A model generated the notes under the pieces. The model was not told the DNA's origin. It saw only the letters and a program-made list of their open reading frames with translations, and did no database searches. A program made the position numbers and the translations under genes. DNA of 8,771 bases, from NCBI GenBank assembly GCA_910577675.1, contig CAJTOR010000083.1, forward strand, positions 1-8,771, written 5' to 3'. Positions 1-7,263 of the stretch are shown here, piece by piece. This stretch comes from an uncultured Lachnospiraceae bacterium (GTDB taxonomy: Bacteria > Bacillota > Clostridia > Lachnospirales > Lachnospiraceae). The stretch's first letter is position 1, and each line of letters opens with the position of its first letter.

Positions 1-165
1 GAGCAGATAAGCGGTTATGCAGGAATAACGGAACTCAATTTTAAGATAATCAACCAACTTATAGAAAAAATTCTTGTTTCTGAACCCGTAGAAGTTGACG
101 GGCAGAAAATTCAACGACTTACTATCCATTACAAGTTCATAGGGGCACTGGAAACCCTTGAATAA
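1..165 (+). CDS. Large serine recombinase, C-terminal fragment (5' end outside window)
   Basis: An open frame runs from the first base to TAA at 163-165 and gives 54 residues. It reads like the extreme C-terminus of Tn-type (TndX/TnpX-like) large serine recombinases, the DUF4368-type tail. Visible family features are a 'YAGITELN' stretch, then 'IINQLIEKILV', then 'RLTIHYKFIGAL' just before the stop. These enzymes catalyse excision and integration of conjugative or mobilizable elements by serine-mediated strand exchange. The catalytic N-terminal domain and zinc-binding region lie left of the window, so whether the gene is intact cannot be judged. Its position near an ordinary chromosomal-looking gene suggests one end of the element is close by. 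The short length makes the family call good but not certain. Confidence 0.75.
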   Translation, partial: EQISGYAGITELNFKIINQLIEKILVSEPVEVDGQKIQRLTIHYKFIGALETLE

Positions 166-343
166 TGGATATTTTCTAAGTCACCTATTCCAACTATCCA
201 ACAGAAGCGGGGCGGATTCAGAATTTCCTTTGAATGTGGAAAATATCAGAAAATGCTTTTGGGGCAGAGTTTTTCCTATGGGCAGGACAAGACAGAAAAG
301 AAATATGATTTGCAAAAACATTTCAGAAAATTAAAGAAAATTG
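166..343. other. Non-coding junction between recombinase tail and EF-G gene
   Basis: This AT-rich stretch has no convincing gene. Large serine recombinases of this class often lie close to one end of their element, so the element-chromosome junction (attL or attR) could fall here. I cannot locate it: no obvious inverted repeat or long direct repeat marks it. A GGGGCAG heptamer occurs at 261-267 and again at 375-381, but this is too short to assign as an attachment core. Confidence 0.3.
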
Positions 344-372
344 TTGTAAATATCATAATAATTTGGTAAAAT
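344..372 (+). promoter_or_regulatory. Candidate sigma-A promoter for the EF-G-like gene
   Basis: A -35-like TTGTAA (344-349) is separated by 17 bases from a -10-like TAAAAT (367-372). Transcription would begin near 379, about 45 bases before the chosen start codon. Two positions deviate from consensus in the -35 box and one in the -10 box, so this is a moderate match in AT-rich DNA. An alternative -35 (TTGTTG, 341-346) would give a 20-base spacer and is less likely. Confidence 0.4.
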
Positions 373-422
373 AGGGGGCAGGGATGCTTGATTCCGACAG
401 AAAATATAAAGGAGAGGCGCAT

Positions 423-2498
423 ATGGAAACTTATAAGTATGAAAAGATCAGGAATGTAGCGGTGCTTGGGCACGGCGGGGCAGGAAAGACAACTCTTGTC
501 GAGGCGATGGCATATACGACGGGCATTGTGACAAGGCAGGGAAAAATTGAGGACGGCAGCACGGTCAGTGATTATGATAAGGAAGAGATAAAGCGGCAGT
601 TTTCGATCAGCACGTCGGTGGTGCCGATTGTGTGGGAGGATACGAAAATTAATTTCCTTGACACGCCGGGATATTTTGATTTTGTCGGCGAGGTGGAGGA
701 GGCGGTTTCCGCGTGCGATGCGGCTGTGATCGTGGTTTCCGGCAAGAAGGGCGTGGAGGTCGGCACGCGCAAGGCATGGGATTTATGCGAGAAATACAAG
801 ATACCGCGCATCTTTTTTGTGACTGATATGGACGATGACAATGCAAGTTTCCGGCGCGTGGTGGAGCGTTTGACCGAGCTTTACGGCAAGCGTATCGCAC
901 CGTTCCACTCACCGATCCGCGAGAGTGAGAAATTTGTCGGGTTTGTCAATGTTGTGAAGATGGCAGGCAGGAAGTTTACGAAACTTTCTGAATATGAGGA
1001 ATGCCCGATCCCGGATTACTCGATGGAGTATGTGACGAAATACCGTGAGGCACTGATGGATGCGGTGGCTGAAACGAGCGAGGAAATGATGGAGAAGTAC
1101 TTTGAGGGCGAGGAATTCACAGCCCAGGAGATTTCGACCGCGCTGCGCTCGAGTGTTATCGATTGTAGTATTGTGCCGGTATTAATGGGGTCAGGTCTTA
1201 ATTCTCAGGGCACCAATATGCTTTTGCAGGCGGTGGAAAAGTATTTCCCGTCCCCGAACAAGTGTGTAATTACCGGTATCAATGCCAAGACGGGCGAAAC
1301 TTTTGCGGCAGACTATGACGCGAATAAGCCGATGACCGCGAAAGTATTTAAGACCATTGCAGACCCGTTTATCGGTAAATTCTCTCTGGTTAAGGTTTGC
1401 TCCGGTATTTTAAAGTCTGACGATACTATCTACAATGTGGATAAGGAAACGGAAGAAAAGCTTTCAAGGCTCTATATCCTGCGCGGCAAGGAGCAGATTG
1501 AGGTCAAGGAGCTTTATGCCGGCGATATCGGTGTGATCGGCAAACTTTCCAACACGACGACGGGAGACAGCCTTGCGACAAAGGCGAACCCTGTACAGTT
1601 TGACCGGCCGAAAATGTCCGTCCCTTACGAGTACAAGAGTTACCGTGCGAAGAACAAGGGGGATGAGGATAAGGTTTCCCAGGCGCTTTCAAGAATGATG
1701 GAAGAAGATTTAACCCTGCGCGTGGTAAGCGATAAGGAGAACCATCAGTCGCTTTTGTACGGTATCGGCGAACAGCATCTTGAGATTGCGGCAAGTAAAC
1801 TGGCGCAGCGTTTTAAGGTGGAGATTGAGCTGTCAAAACCGCGCGTGGCTTACCGAGAAACCATCCGCAAGAAATCTACAGCAGAATATAAATATAAGAA
1901 GCAGTCCGGCGGACACGGGCAGTATGGGCATGTTATCATTGATTTCGAACCGTTAGCTGATATGGAAAAGTCCTATGAGTTTGCGGAAAATGTATTTGGC
2001 GGGGCGGTTCCGCGCAATTTCTTCCCTGCGGTGGAAAAGGGAATTGCCGACAGCGTGGAGGCAGGACCTTTGGCAGGTTATCCGGTAGTTGGTATCAAGG
2101 CGACATTGACCGGCGGTTCCTACCATGATGTGGATTCCTCGGAGATGGCGTTTAAGACTGCTACCGTCCAGGCATTTAAACAGGGTGTGATGAGTGCTAC
2201 CCCAATCCTTCTTGAGCCGATTGCCACAATCAAGGTTATTGCGCCGGAGCGTTTTACGGGCGATATTATGGGCGATTTGAACAAGCGCCGCGGCAGGGTG
2301 CTCGGCATGAACCCGCTGCACAACAGGCAGCAGGAGATTATGGCGGAAATTCCGATGTCCGCCCTGTGCGGCTACTCGACGGATCTGCGCTCGATGACCG
2401 TCGGAATCGGTACATACTCCTACGAGTTCGCGCGCTATGAGCCGGCACCGTCGGATGTGCAGGCAAAGGTGTGTGAAGAGAATGTGAAAGGGGCGTAA
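423..2498 (+). CDS. Elongation factor G-like GTPase (EF-G paralogue, FusA2/EFG2 type)
   Basis: This 691-residue protein has the full EF-G architecture, a translational GTPase that acts on the ribosome. The G domain shows a P-loop GHGGAGKTT (16-24), G3 DTPGY (80-84), a G4 position reading TDMD (134-137) and G5 SGL (257-259). Domain IV carries SGGHGQYGHV (495-504) and domain V RRGRVLGM (622-629), with the GYSTDLRS region near the end. The GHGGAGKT P-loop and DTPGY, rather than AHIDAGKT and DTPGH, place it with the second EF-G group rather than housekeeping EF-G or TetM-type protection proteins. No rpsL/rpsG neighbours are present, which also argues for a paralogue. The start at 423 is chosen for AAAGGAG at 408-414 with an 8-base spacer; an upstream in-frame ATG at 384 is less well served. 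The canonical NKxD guanine-recognition motif is altered. The physiological role of such paralogues is poorly defined. Confidence 0.9.
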   Translation: METYKYEKIRNVAVLGHGGAGKTTLVEAMAYTTGIVTRQGKIEDGSTVSDYDKEEIKRQFSISTSVVPIVWEDTKINFLDTPGYFDFVGEVEEAVSACDAAVIVVSGKKGVEVGTRKAWDLCEKYKIPRIFFVTDMDDDNASFRRVVERLTELYGKRIAPFHSPIRESEKFVGFVNVVKMAGRKFTKLSEYEECPIPDYSMEYVTKYREALMDAVAETSEEMMEKYFEGEEFTAQEISTALRSSVIDCSIVPVLMGSGLNSQGTNMLLQAVEKYFPSPNKCVITGINAKTGETFAADYDANKPMTAKVFKTIADPFIGKFSLVKVCSGILKSDDTIYNVDKETEEKLSRLYILRGKEQIEVKELYAGDIGVIGKLSNTTTGDSLATKANPVQFDRPKMSVPYEYKSYRAKNKGDEDKVSQALSRMMEEDLTLRVVSDKENHQSLLYGIGEQHLEIAASKLAQRFKVEIELSKPRVAYRETIRKKSTAEYKYKKQSGGHGQYGHVIIDFEPLADMEKSYEFAENVFGGAVPRNFFPAVEKGIADSVEAGPLAGYPVVGIKATLTGGSYHDVDSSEMAFKTATVQAFKQGVMSATPILLEPIATIKVIAPERFTGDIMGDLNKRRGRVLGMNPLHNRQQEIMAEIPMSALCGYSTDLRSMTVGIGTYSYEFARYEPAPSDVQAKVCEENVKGA

Positions 2499-2520
2499 GG
2501 TAAGCGGCAGGGGGAGGGAG

Positions 2521-2593
2521 TGACCCCTTTCACATAGAAGAATGGAAAATGAACCCGCAGGGGGTTCATTTTCCATTCTTCCGGTAGGGGACA
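2521..2593. repeat. Long imperfect hairpin with a perfect 20-bp core
   Basis: Arms 2537-2556 and 2562-2581 are perfect 20-base reverse complements around a 5-base loop (GCAGG). Outside this core, TG.CCCCT (2521-2528) can pair with AGGGG.CA (2586-2593) across an asymmetric internal loop. It begins 23 bases after the EF-G-like stop and ends about 100 bases before the carbonic anhydrase. There is no T-run after the stem, so it is not a standard intrinsic terminator. It could be a MITE- or REP-like dispersed palindromic element, or an RNA-processing or 3'-protecting structure. The pairing is directly visible; the role is inferred. Confidence 0.7.
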
Positions 2594-2689
2594 ATGACGG
2601 GCTCCGCACGGTTTTTGGGGTGGTGGAGATTTTGGGGGAGTGTTAAAAATATGGGCGGCAGGGGCTGCCAGATTATGGAGGGATTTTTG

Positions 2690-3253
2690 ATGGAAAAACA
2701 GAATTTGAGTGCGAAGGAAGCTTTGGAGAAGCTGAAAGAGGGTAATAAAAGATATATGGAGGTGTCGGCGAATCCGGGGGATATTTCGGCGAAGCTGAGA
2801 AAGGACACCTGCTTGAATGGACAGAATCCATATGCGGTTATTATAACCTGTTCTGATTCGCGTGTTATCCCGGAAGGTATTTTTACAGCGGGGATAGGGG
2901 AACTTTTTGTAATCCGTGTGGCGGGGAATGTTATGGATCGCCATCAGATTGGGAGTGTTGAATATGGAGCGGAGCATTTAGGATGTAAACTTGTAGTAGT
3001 TTTGGGGCATGATCACTGCGGTGCGGTGGGTGCTGCAATCCATGATGAACCATCCGGTTTCGTTAAATTTATAACGGATGAGATCCGCAGGGCTATCGGT
3101 GACGAGAAGGATGAGTTTAAAGCCTCCTGCCTGAATGTAAAGCAGAGCGTTTCGATGTTGAAAGAAAGCCTGAAGTTTGGTCAGGATGGAGATGTGAAAG
3201 TGGTTGGCGCAATTTACCATATTGAGGATGGTGCGGTGGAATTTCTTGATTGA
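2690..3253 (+). CDS. Beta-class carbonic anhydrase
   Basis: This 187-residue protein is predicted to be a cytoplasmic zinc enzyme converting CO2 and water to bicarbonate. The family signature is clear: CSDSR at 54-58 supplies the zinc ligand Cys54 and the catalytic Asp56-Arg58 pair, and GHDHCGAV at 106-113 supplies zinc ligands His107 and Cys110. The intervening GELFVIRVAGN segment (70-80) is also typical. Length suits the small bacterial beta-CA group. The start at 2690 is preceded by GGAGGG (2677-2682) with a 7-base spacer. An in-frame ATG at 2675 overlaps that ribosome binding site, and the longer frame from 2594 would begin in the tail of the hairpin region, so both are disfavoured. It stands alone, with no cyanase, carboxylase or bicarbonate transporter beside it, so its metabolic partner cannot be told from context. 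Confidence 0.93.
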   Translation: MEKQNLSAKEALEKLKEGNKRYMEVSANPGDISAKLRKDTCLNGQNPYAVIITCSDSRVIPEGIFTAGIGELFVIRVAGNVMDRHQIGSVEYGAEHLGCKLVVVLGHDHCGAVGAAIHDEPSGFVKFITDEIRRAIGDEKDEFKASCLNVKQSVSMLKESLKFGQDGDVKVVGAIYHIEDGAVEFLD

Positions 3254-3392
3254 AACACGATGGGATCCATCCCCCACCTGACATAAAAAAGTTTTCTTGC
3301 CCGACGCTTTCATCTTTACGGCTTAGAAGCGGAAGGATTCTTTGATAAATTAAATTAGTAATGATTACTGAATTATAATAATATTTAGCTGT

Positions 3393-3406
3393 GGCATCAT
3401 GATGCC
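3393..3406. repeat. Perfect 14-base palindrome, possible operator
   Basis: GGCATCATGATGCC is its own reverse complement. It lies 13 bases after the TATAAT-like box at 3374-3379 and 5 bases before the terminator stem. It could be a dimeric regulator's operator, or in RNA a 5-bp hairpin with a CATG loop stacked before the terminator. The palindrome is directly visible; function is inferred. Confidence 0.4.
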
Positions 3407-3411
3407 GGGAA

Positions 3412-3453
3412 ACGGTAGTACTGCATTGATAAAGGTGGTAACTGCCGTTTTTT
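3412..3453 (+). terminator. Intrinsic terminator or attenuator
   Basis: ACGGTAGT (3412-3419) pairs with ACTGCCGT (3441-3448) as an 8-bp stem with one G-U pair, and a run of six T (3448-3453) follows directly. The 21-base loop is large, so strength is uncertain. It is 159 bases after the carbonic anhydrase stop and 115 before the GH29 start. It could end the upstream transcript or act as an attenuator if transcription of the hydrolase genes begins at the TATAAT near 3374. Confidence 0.55.
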
Positions 3454-3568
3454 GATTATGGTTCTGTTAGTAGGAAACAGAAGGAAATTTACAGGATTAC
3501 AAAAAATTGTATGCAGAATGACAGATTTAGTAATCTGTTAGGGATAGGATTGATTAAGGAGGTATTAT

Positions 3569-5050
3569 ATGTTTATATATGATAAGGAAAAAGAGCTGGA
3601 AAAAATAGAGGCGTGCATTGCGGCGGGCGAGTATAAGGATACATGGGACTCCTTAGCAAAGCACAAAACGCCGCAGTGGTTTTTGGACGCGAAATTCGGA
3701 ATCTTTATCCACTGGGGAATTTACAGTGTCCCGGCATTTGGAAGTGAGTGGTATTCGCGCAATATGTACATAGAGGGAAGCCAGGAATTTGAGCACCATG
3801 TAAAAACCTACGGTGCGCATAAGGATTTTGGCTACAAGGATTTTATCCCAATGTTTAAGGCGGAAAATTTTGATGCTAAGAACTGGATTTCCCTTTTTAA
3901 GCGCGCGGGTGCAAAATATATTGTGCCGGTAGCGGAGCACCATGACGGTTTCCAGATGTATGACAGCGCACTGTTAAAATGGAATGCGGCAAATATGGGT
4001 CCATGCCGCAATGTGCTCGGCGAACTTAGCGAGGAAGCGAGAAAAGAAGGACTGGTAAACGGTGCGTCAACACACCGTATTGAGCACTGGTTTTTTATGG
4101 GACATGGGAAAGAGTTTGAGAGCGATATTACGGATAAGGAGGAACCGGGCGATTTTTATTGGCCTGCAATGCCCGAGCGTGATCACCATGATCTGTTCAG
4201 CGAGCCTGCACCGACAAAAGAATTTTTGGAAGACTGGATGATCCGCACCTGTGAACTGATAGACCGCTACCGGGTAAAAGAACTGTATTTTGACTGGTGG
4301 ATTCAGCATGCAAGCGCAAAGCCGTATCTAAGGAAGATTGCTGCCTACTATTACAACCGGGCATTGTCGTGGGGTGAGGAAGTAATGATTGCCTATAAAC
4401 ATGATGCTTTTATGTTTGGGACGGCGGTTGTGGATATTGAGCGCGGGCAATTTTCAGAGGTCAAACCGTTTGCCTGGCAGACGGACACGGCAATCGCAAA
4501 AAATTCCTGGTGTTATACGGAGCACAATAATTTTAAAAAAGCAAAGGATATCCTCTGCGACCTGGTGGATATTGTCAGCAAGAACGGATGCCTGCTGCTT
4601 AATGTAGAGCCGAAGGCGGACGGCACGATCTCAAAGGAAGATACGGCGGTTCTTACAGAGATAGGGGAATGGCTTTCCATAAACGGTGAGGCAATTTATG
4701 GAACCAGAACCTGGCGTGTTGCGGCGGAAGGACCAACGGCCGTGGAGGAAGGACAGTTTACCGATGGGAAAGATAAGGTATTTACAAAGGAAGATTTCCG
4801 GTTTACGGTAAAGGGCGGAAATCTGTATGTGACCTGTCTGAATTATCCTGAGGATGGTGAGATATTGATTAAGTCGCTCGGTGAGCAGGACGCATCACAT
4901 TTGCCTAAATTTCACGGGATTATTGATGAGGTGAGCGTGCTCGGGTTTGACGAAGTGCCTGAATGGAAGAGGACGGCAGAAGGGCTTATGGTTAGAACGA
5001 AGAAGGTAGCCTCGAAGAAGCCGGTGGTCGTAAAAGTCAGGTTGAGATAG
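3569..5050 (+). CDS. GH29 alpha-L-fucosidase, predicted cytoplasmic
   Basis: This 493-residue protein is predicted to release alpha-linked L-fucose from oligosaccharides by a retaining mechanism. GH29 features run in order: FGIFIHWGIYSVPAF (43-57), EWY (60-62), the AEHHDGF active-site strand (122-128), and LYFDWW, whose Asp242 is the expected catalytic nucleophile. The barrel ends with NGCLLLNVEP (N345-V346-E347-P348) and GEWLSINGEAIYGT; many GH29 enzymes read NVGP where this has NVEP. The last 100 or so residues look like the family's C-terminal beta-sandwich. The acid/base residue varies in this family and I do not assign it. No signal peptide or membrane segment is visible, so imported oligosaccharides are the likely substrates. 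The start has an excellent AAGGAGGT site at 3556-3563. It is the first of three co-directional hydrolase genes. Linkage preference is not readable from sequence. Confidence 0.92.
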   Translation: MFIYDKEKELEKIEACIAAGEYKDTWDSLAKHKTPQWFLDAKFGIFIHWGIYSVPAFGSEWYSRNMYIEGSQEFEHHVKTYGAHKDFGYKDFIPMFKAENFDAKNWISLFKRAGAKYIVPVAEHHDGFQMYDSALLKWNAANMGPCRNVLGELSEEARKEGLVNGASTHRIEHWFFMGHGKEFESDITDKEEPGDFYWPAMPERDHHDLFSEPAPTKEFLEDWMIRTCELIDRYRVKELYFDWWIQHASAKPYLRKIAAYYYNRALSWGEEVMIAYKHDAFMFGTAVVDIERGQFSEVKPFAWQTDTAIAKNSWCYTEHNNFKKAKDILCDLVDIVSKNGCLLLNVEPKADGTISKEDTAVLTEIGEWLSINGEAIYGTRTWRVAAEGPTAVEEGQFTDGKDKVFTKEDFRFTVKGGNLYVTCLNYPEDGEILIKSLGEQDASHLPKFHGIIDEVSVLGFDEVPEWKRTAEGLMVRTKKVASKKPVVVKVRLR

Positions 5051-5166
5051 TAAGAATTTAAATGAGGATATGAAATTTCTTTTGACAGATAGATTGTTGT
5101 TTATGCGGGTTTTAGTGTTTTGTAATTGCCTGGCTGTCACAAAAATAGTGAGAAAGGGGAAACACA
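5051..5166 (+). promoter_or_regulatory. Gap between GH29 and GH-A genes, no clear promoter
   Basis: A 116-base spacer separates the two genes. It contains a perfect TTGACA at 5082-5087, but no -10 box stands 16-18 bases downstream. A weaker pair, TTGTTT (5097-5102) and TGTAAT (5121-5126) with an 18-base spacer, is possible. AAAGGGG at 5153-5159 serves as ribosome binding site for the next gene. The spacing allows either read-through from GH29 or an internal promoter. No terminator is visible. Confidence 0.3.
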
Positions 5167-7173
5167 ATGCAAAAAATAGTTATCGGCGGGGAGGATTTAA
5201 CAAAAGGAACCATACTTAAAGAATCAGCCCAGGATATGTATACCTTTCAGTTATCAAAGGAGGGGGCGGGATTTAGGCTCCCGCAGCTTATTACCTGCAG
5301 GGAGCGTCTGCTGACTTTCCATATAACGGTGTTTGAGGAGCACAGCCTTTCCATGAATTTGCTGGTATATGTCCACGGTGAAAAAGCTCCCGCGTTCACC
5401 GTCCGTTTCGGTCTGCTCCCCATGGTCGAAACCACCGTTTGCATTGATCTTGACTGGATGGATGCTAAGGAACTGTTTCCGGAGGCAGTGTCGGGCGGGC
5501 TGAAAATTGTATGTCATGGAAGGCGCGTGCGCAGGGAGGAGATTTCAGAGATTGTCCTGTCTTCCATGAAAGCATTTCATGATGTGGAACTTCAATTCAG
5601 GGATATCATACTGACCGACCAATATCCTGAAAATCCTGCCCTGACAGATAAAAAACTGGTGGATTGTTTTGGGCAGAGTAAATGGAAGGAATGGAATGGA
5701 AAGACTAAGGATATCAAAGATTTAACGGAAGCGCTTTTTGCCCAGAAAGGGGAGAAGGATTCTGCCTATCCATTTGAGGACTGGTCAACATACGGCGGCT
5801 GGAAAAAGAAAAGATTGATGGAGGGCACGGGCTATTTTTCAAGATGTAAGGAAAATGGGCGGTGGTGGCTGGTAGATCCGCTGGGTTATGCATTTTTCAG
5901 TATGGGACCGGATTGTGTGGGGCTTGGCGGAGATTGCAGGATTGACGGGGTGGAACAGTGGTTGGACTGGCTTCCGGATGTAAATGACCCGGTGTATCGT
6001 GAGATGTTTTATGAGCCAGGGCATCGGAGGGCAGTACACCGAAAACCACGCATGTTTTCTTTCTTTAAAGCCAACTTATACAAAGCATTCGGGGAAACCT
6101 GGTATGAGGATTGGAAACAGATGGTATCCTGCCAGCTTAAAAAACATGGAATGAACACGCTGGGAAACTGGAGTGACGACAGGTTGTTGGGGACGATTGA
6201 TATTCCCTATGTGACATCGCTGCCTGAGTTTCCGTCTACAGCACAGACAATTTTCCGCGATTTTCCCGATGTTTTCAGCGAGGAATACCATGTTCAGGCA
6301 GAGCGGTGTGCGCAGGCACTTGAAAAGCGAAAATCCGATTCCCTGATGATCGGTTATTTTCTGCGCAATGAGCCGGCGTGGGCGTTTGTTGACAATCTGG
6401 TTCTTGCGGACGAGGTGTTGTATAATCCGGCAAGAACTGTCTGCAAGGAACGGTTAATTGCATTTTTGCAGGAGCGCTATCGGAACATTGAAGCATTAAA
6501 TCGTGCTTGGAATAGTTCTATGGAAAATTTTGACAGTTTATACCAGCCAAAGGAGTGTGTGTCTAAATGGTCGGAGGCTTCTAAAAATGATATGAAGGAA
6601 TTTTCAAGGCAGATGCTTCGGGCTTATATTGAAATTCCTGTAAAGGAATGCCGGAAGGTAGATCCAAATCATATGATACTGGGGATGCGGTGGGCGTGGA
6701 TATCCGATCCGGAGCTCGTGACCGGGTGGGAAAATTTTGATGTGTTCTCAATCAATTGCTATGCGGTGGACCCTACAAAGAAGATACAGGATGTCGTGGA
6801 CTTGGGTGTGGATCTTCCGGTTATGATCGGGGAATTTCATTTCGGCGCGCTGGATGCCGGGCTTCCTGCTACTGGTCTTGAAGGTGTGGAAAGCCAGAAG
6901 GACAGGGGCGCTGCATACCGCTATTACTGTGAGAGTGTAGCGGCACATCCGAATGGGGTGGGCTGCCATTATTTCCAGTGTTATGACCAGTTTACGCTGG
7001 GGCGTTTTGATGGGGAAAATTACAATATTGGATTGTTTGATATCTGTTCGCGCATTTACCCGGAGATGATGGAGCAGATTAAGGTATGCGGCAGCAGGAT
7101 TTACAATGTGGCGGATGGCAAAACTGCACGTTCTTTGGTTAAAGCGAAAATGATTCCTATGATTGCGTATTAG
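5167..7173 (+). CDS. Clan GH-A glycoside hydrolase, family unassigned (agarase/GH42/GH50-like)
   Basis: This 668-residue protein has no signal peptide. Residues 1 to about 160 look beta-rich and resemble the N-terminal sandwich domains of large barrel hydrolases. The barrel seems to open at GYFSRCKENGRWWLVDP (222-238), a phrase typical of agarase-like enzymes, and GMNTLGNWSD follows. Clan GH-A catalytic pairs are evident: FLRNEP with Glu402 as acid/base, and VMIGEFHFG with Glu556 as nucleophile, 154 residues apart. The expected chemistry is retaining hydrolysis of an equatorial (beta) bond, with beta-galactosidase or related activity plausible. I cannot place it in one numbered CAZy family. 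The start follows AAAGGGG with a 7-base spacer. It sits between a fucosidase and a GH43-like gene, so it probably cuts the core or a side-chain residue that those enzymes uncover. The clan call is firm; the substrate is inference. Confidence 0.75.
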   Translation: MQKIVIGGEDLTKGTILKESAQDMYTFQLSKEGAGFRLPQLITCRERLLTFHITVFEEHSLSMNLLVYVHGEKAPAFTVRFGLLPMVETTVCIDLDWMDAKELFPEAVSGGLKIVCHGRRVRREEISEIVLSSMKAFHDVELQFRDIILTDQYPENPALTDKKLVDCFGQSKWKEWNGKTKDIKDLTEALFAQKGEKDSAYPFEDWSTYGGWKKKRLMEGTGYFSRCKENGRWWLVDPLGYAFFSMGPDCVGLGGDCRIDGVEQWLDWLPDVNDPVYREMFYEPGHRRAVHRKPRMFSFFKANLYKAFGETWYEDWKQMVSCQLKKHGMNTLGNWSDDRLLGTIDIPYVTSLPEFPSTAQTIFRDFPDVFSEEYHVQAERCAQALEKRKSDSLMIGYFLRNEPAWAFVDNLVLADEVLYNPARTVCKERLIAFLQERYRNIEALNRAWNSSMENFDSLYQPKECVSKWSEASKNDMKEFSRQMLRAYIEIPVKECRKVDPNHMILGMRWAWISDPELVTGWENFDVFSINCYAVDPTKKIQDVVDLGVDLPVMIGEFHFGALDAGLPATGLEGVESQKDRGAAYRYYCESVAAHPNGVGCHYFQCYDQFTLGRFDGENYNIGLFDICSRIYPEMMEQIKVCGSRIYNVADGKTARSLVKAKMIPMIAY

Positions 7174-7191
7174 TATATTGGTTATGGAAAG

Positions 7192-7233
7192 GCTGGCATC
7201 GGGGGGGATGGAGGGATTTGCCCCGGTGCCAGC
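7192..7233 (+). repeat. GC-rich intercistronic hairpin before the GH43-like gene
   Basis: Arms 7192-7204 and 7221-7233 form a 13-bp stem with a single G-U pair and a 16-base purine-rich loop. No T-run follows; the next bases are A-rich and lead into the ribosome binding site. It is therefore unlikely to be a simple terminator. It may be an mRNA processing or stability element that sets the relative yield of the flanking cistrons. The structure is visible; the role is inferred. Confidence 0.55.
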
Positions 7234-7263
7234 AAAGAAAAAATATTGAAGGAGAAGGAAAAT

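Larger units (their letters stand above)
3254..3568 (+). promoter_or_regulatory. Intergenic leader region upstream of the GH29 gene
   Basis: This 315-base gene-free stretch carries several structured elements. A short inverted repeat AGTAAT-G-ATTACT (3357-3369) lies just before a TATAAT at 3374-3379, but no good -35 box stands 16-18 bases upstream of it. Then come a perfect 14-base palindrome, an intrinsic terminator, and two hairpins with 7-bp stems at 3462-3482 (loop AGTAGGA) and 3521-3538 (loop TAGT). The last sits about 18 bases before the AAGGAGGT ribosome binding site (3556-3563). I cannot match it to a known riboswitch class. It may combine the end of the carbonic anhydrase transcript with the control region of the hydrolase genes. 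Confidence 0.5.

Noticed and set aside
384..422. Upstream ATG at 384 as start of the EF-G-like protein
   Set aside because: The ATG at 423 has a much better ribosome binding site, and family members begin close to the METY...KIRNV sequence.
1953..2609. 218-codon antisense reading frame over the EF-G gene
   Set aside because: It lies opposite a strongly supported gene, has no recognisable domain or ribosome binding site, and its composition follows from the codon use of the sense strand.
2435..2977. 180-codon antisense frame across the hairpin and carbonic anhydrase
   Set aside because: It overlaps two clear sense genes and the palindrome, and its translation is low in complexity and matches nothing I recognise.
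3431..3447. T-box-like wording (GGTGGTAACTGCCG) before a T-run
   Set aside because: It does not match the conserved TGGNACCGCG core, there is no room for a specifier stem and separate antiterminator, and the downstream gene is a hydrolase rather than an aminoacyl-tRNA synthetase or amino-acid gene.
3355..3532. TTAGTA hexamer three times in the leader (3355, 3467, 3527)
   Set aside because: The hexamer is short in AT-rich DNA and also appears near 8225 outside the region, with irregular spacing, so I do not treat it as an operator.
5082..5087. Perfect TTGACA before the GH-A gene as a promoter
   Set aside because: No acceptable -10 box lies at 16-18 bases, so it is not called as a promoter by itself.
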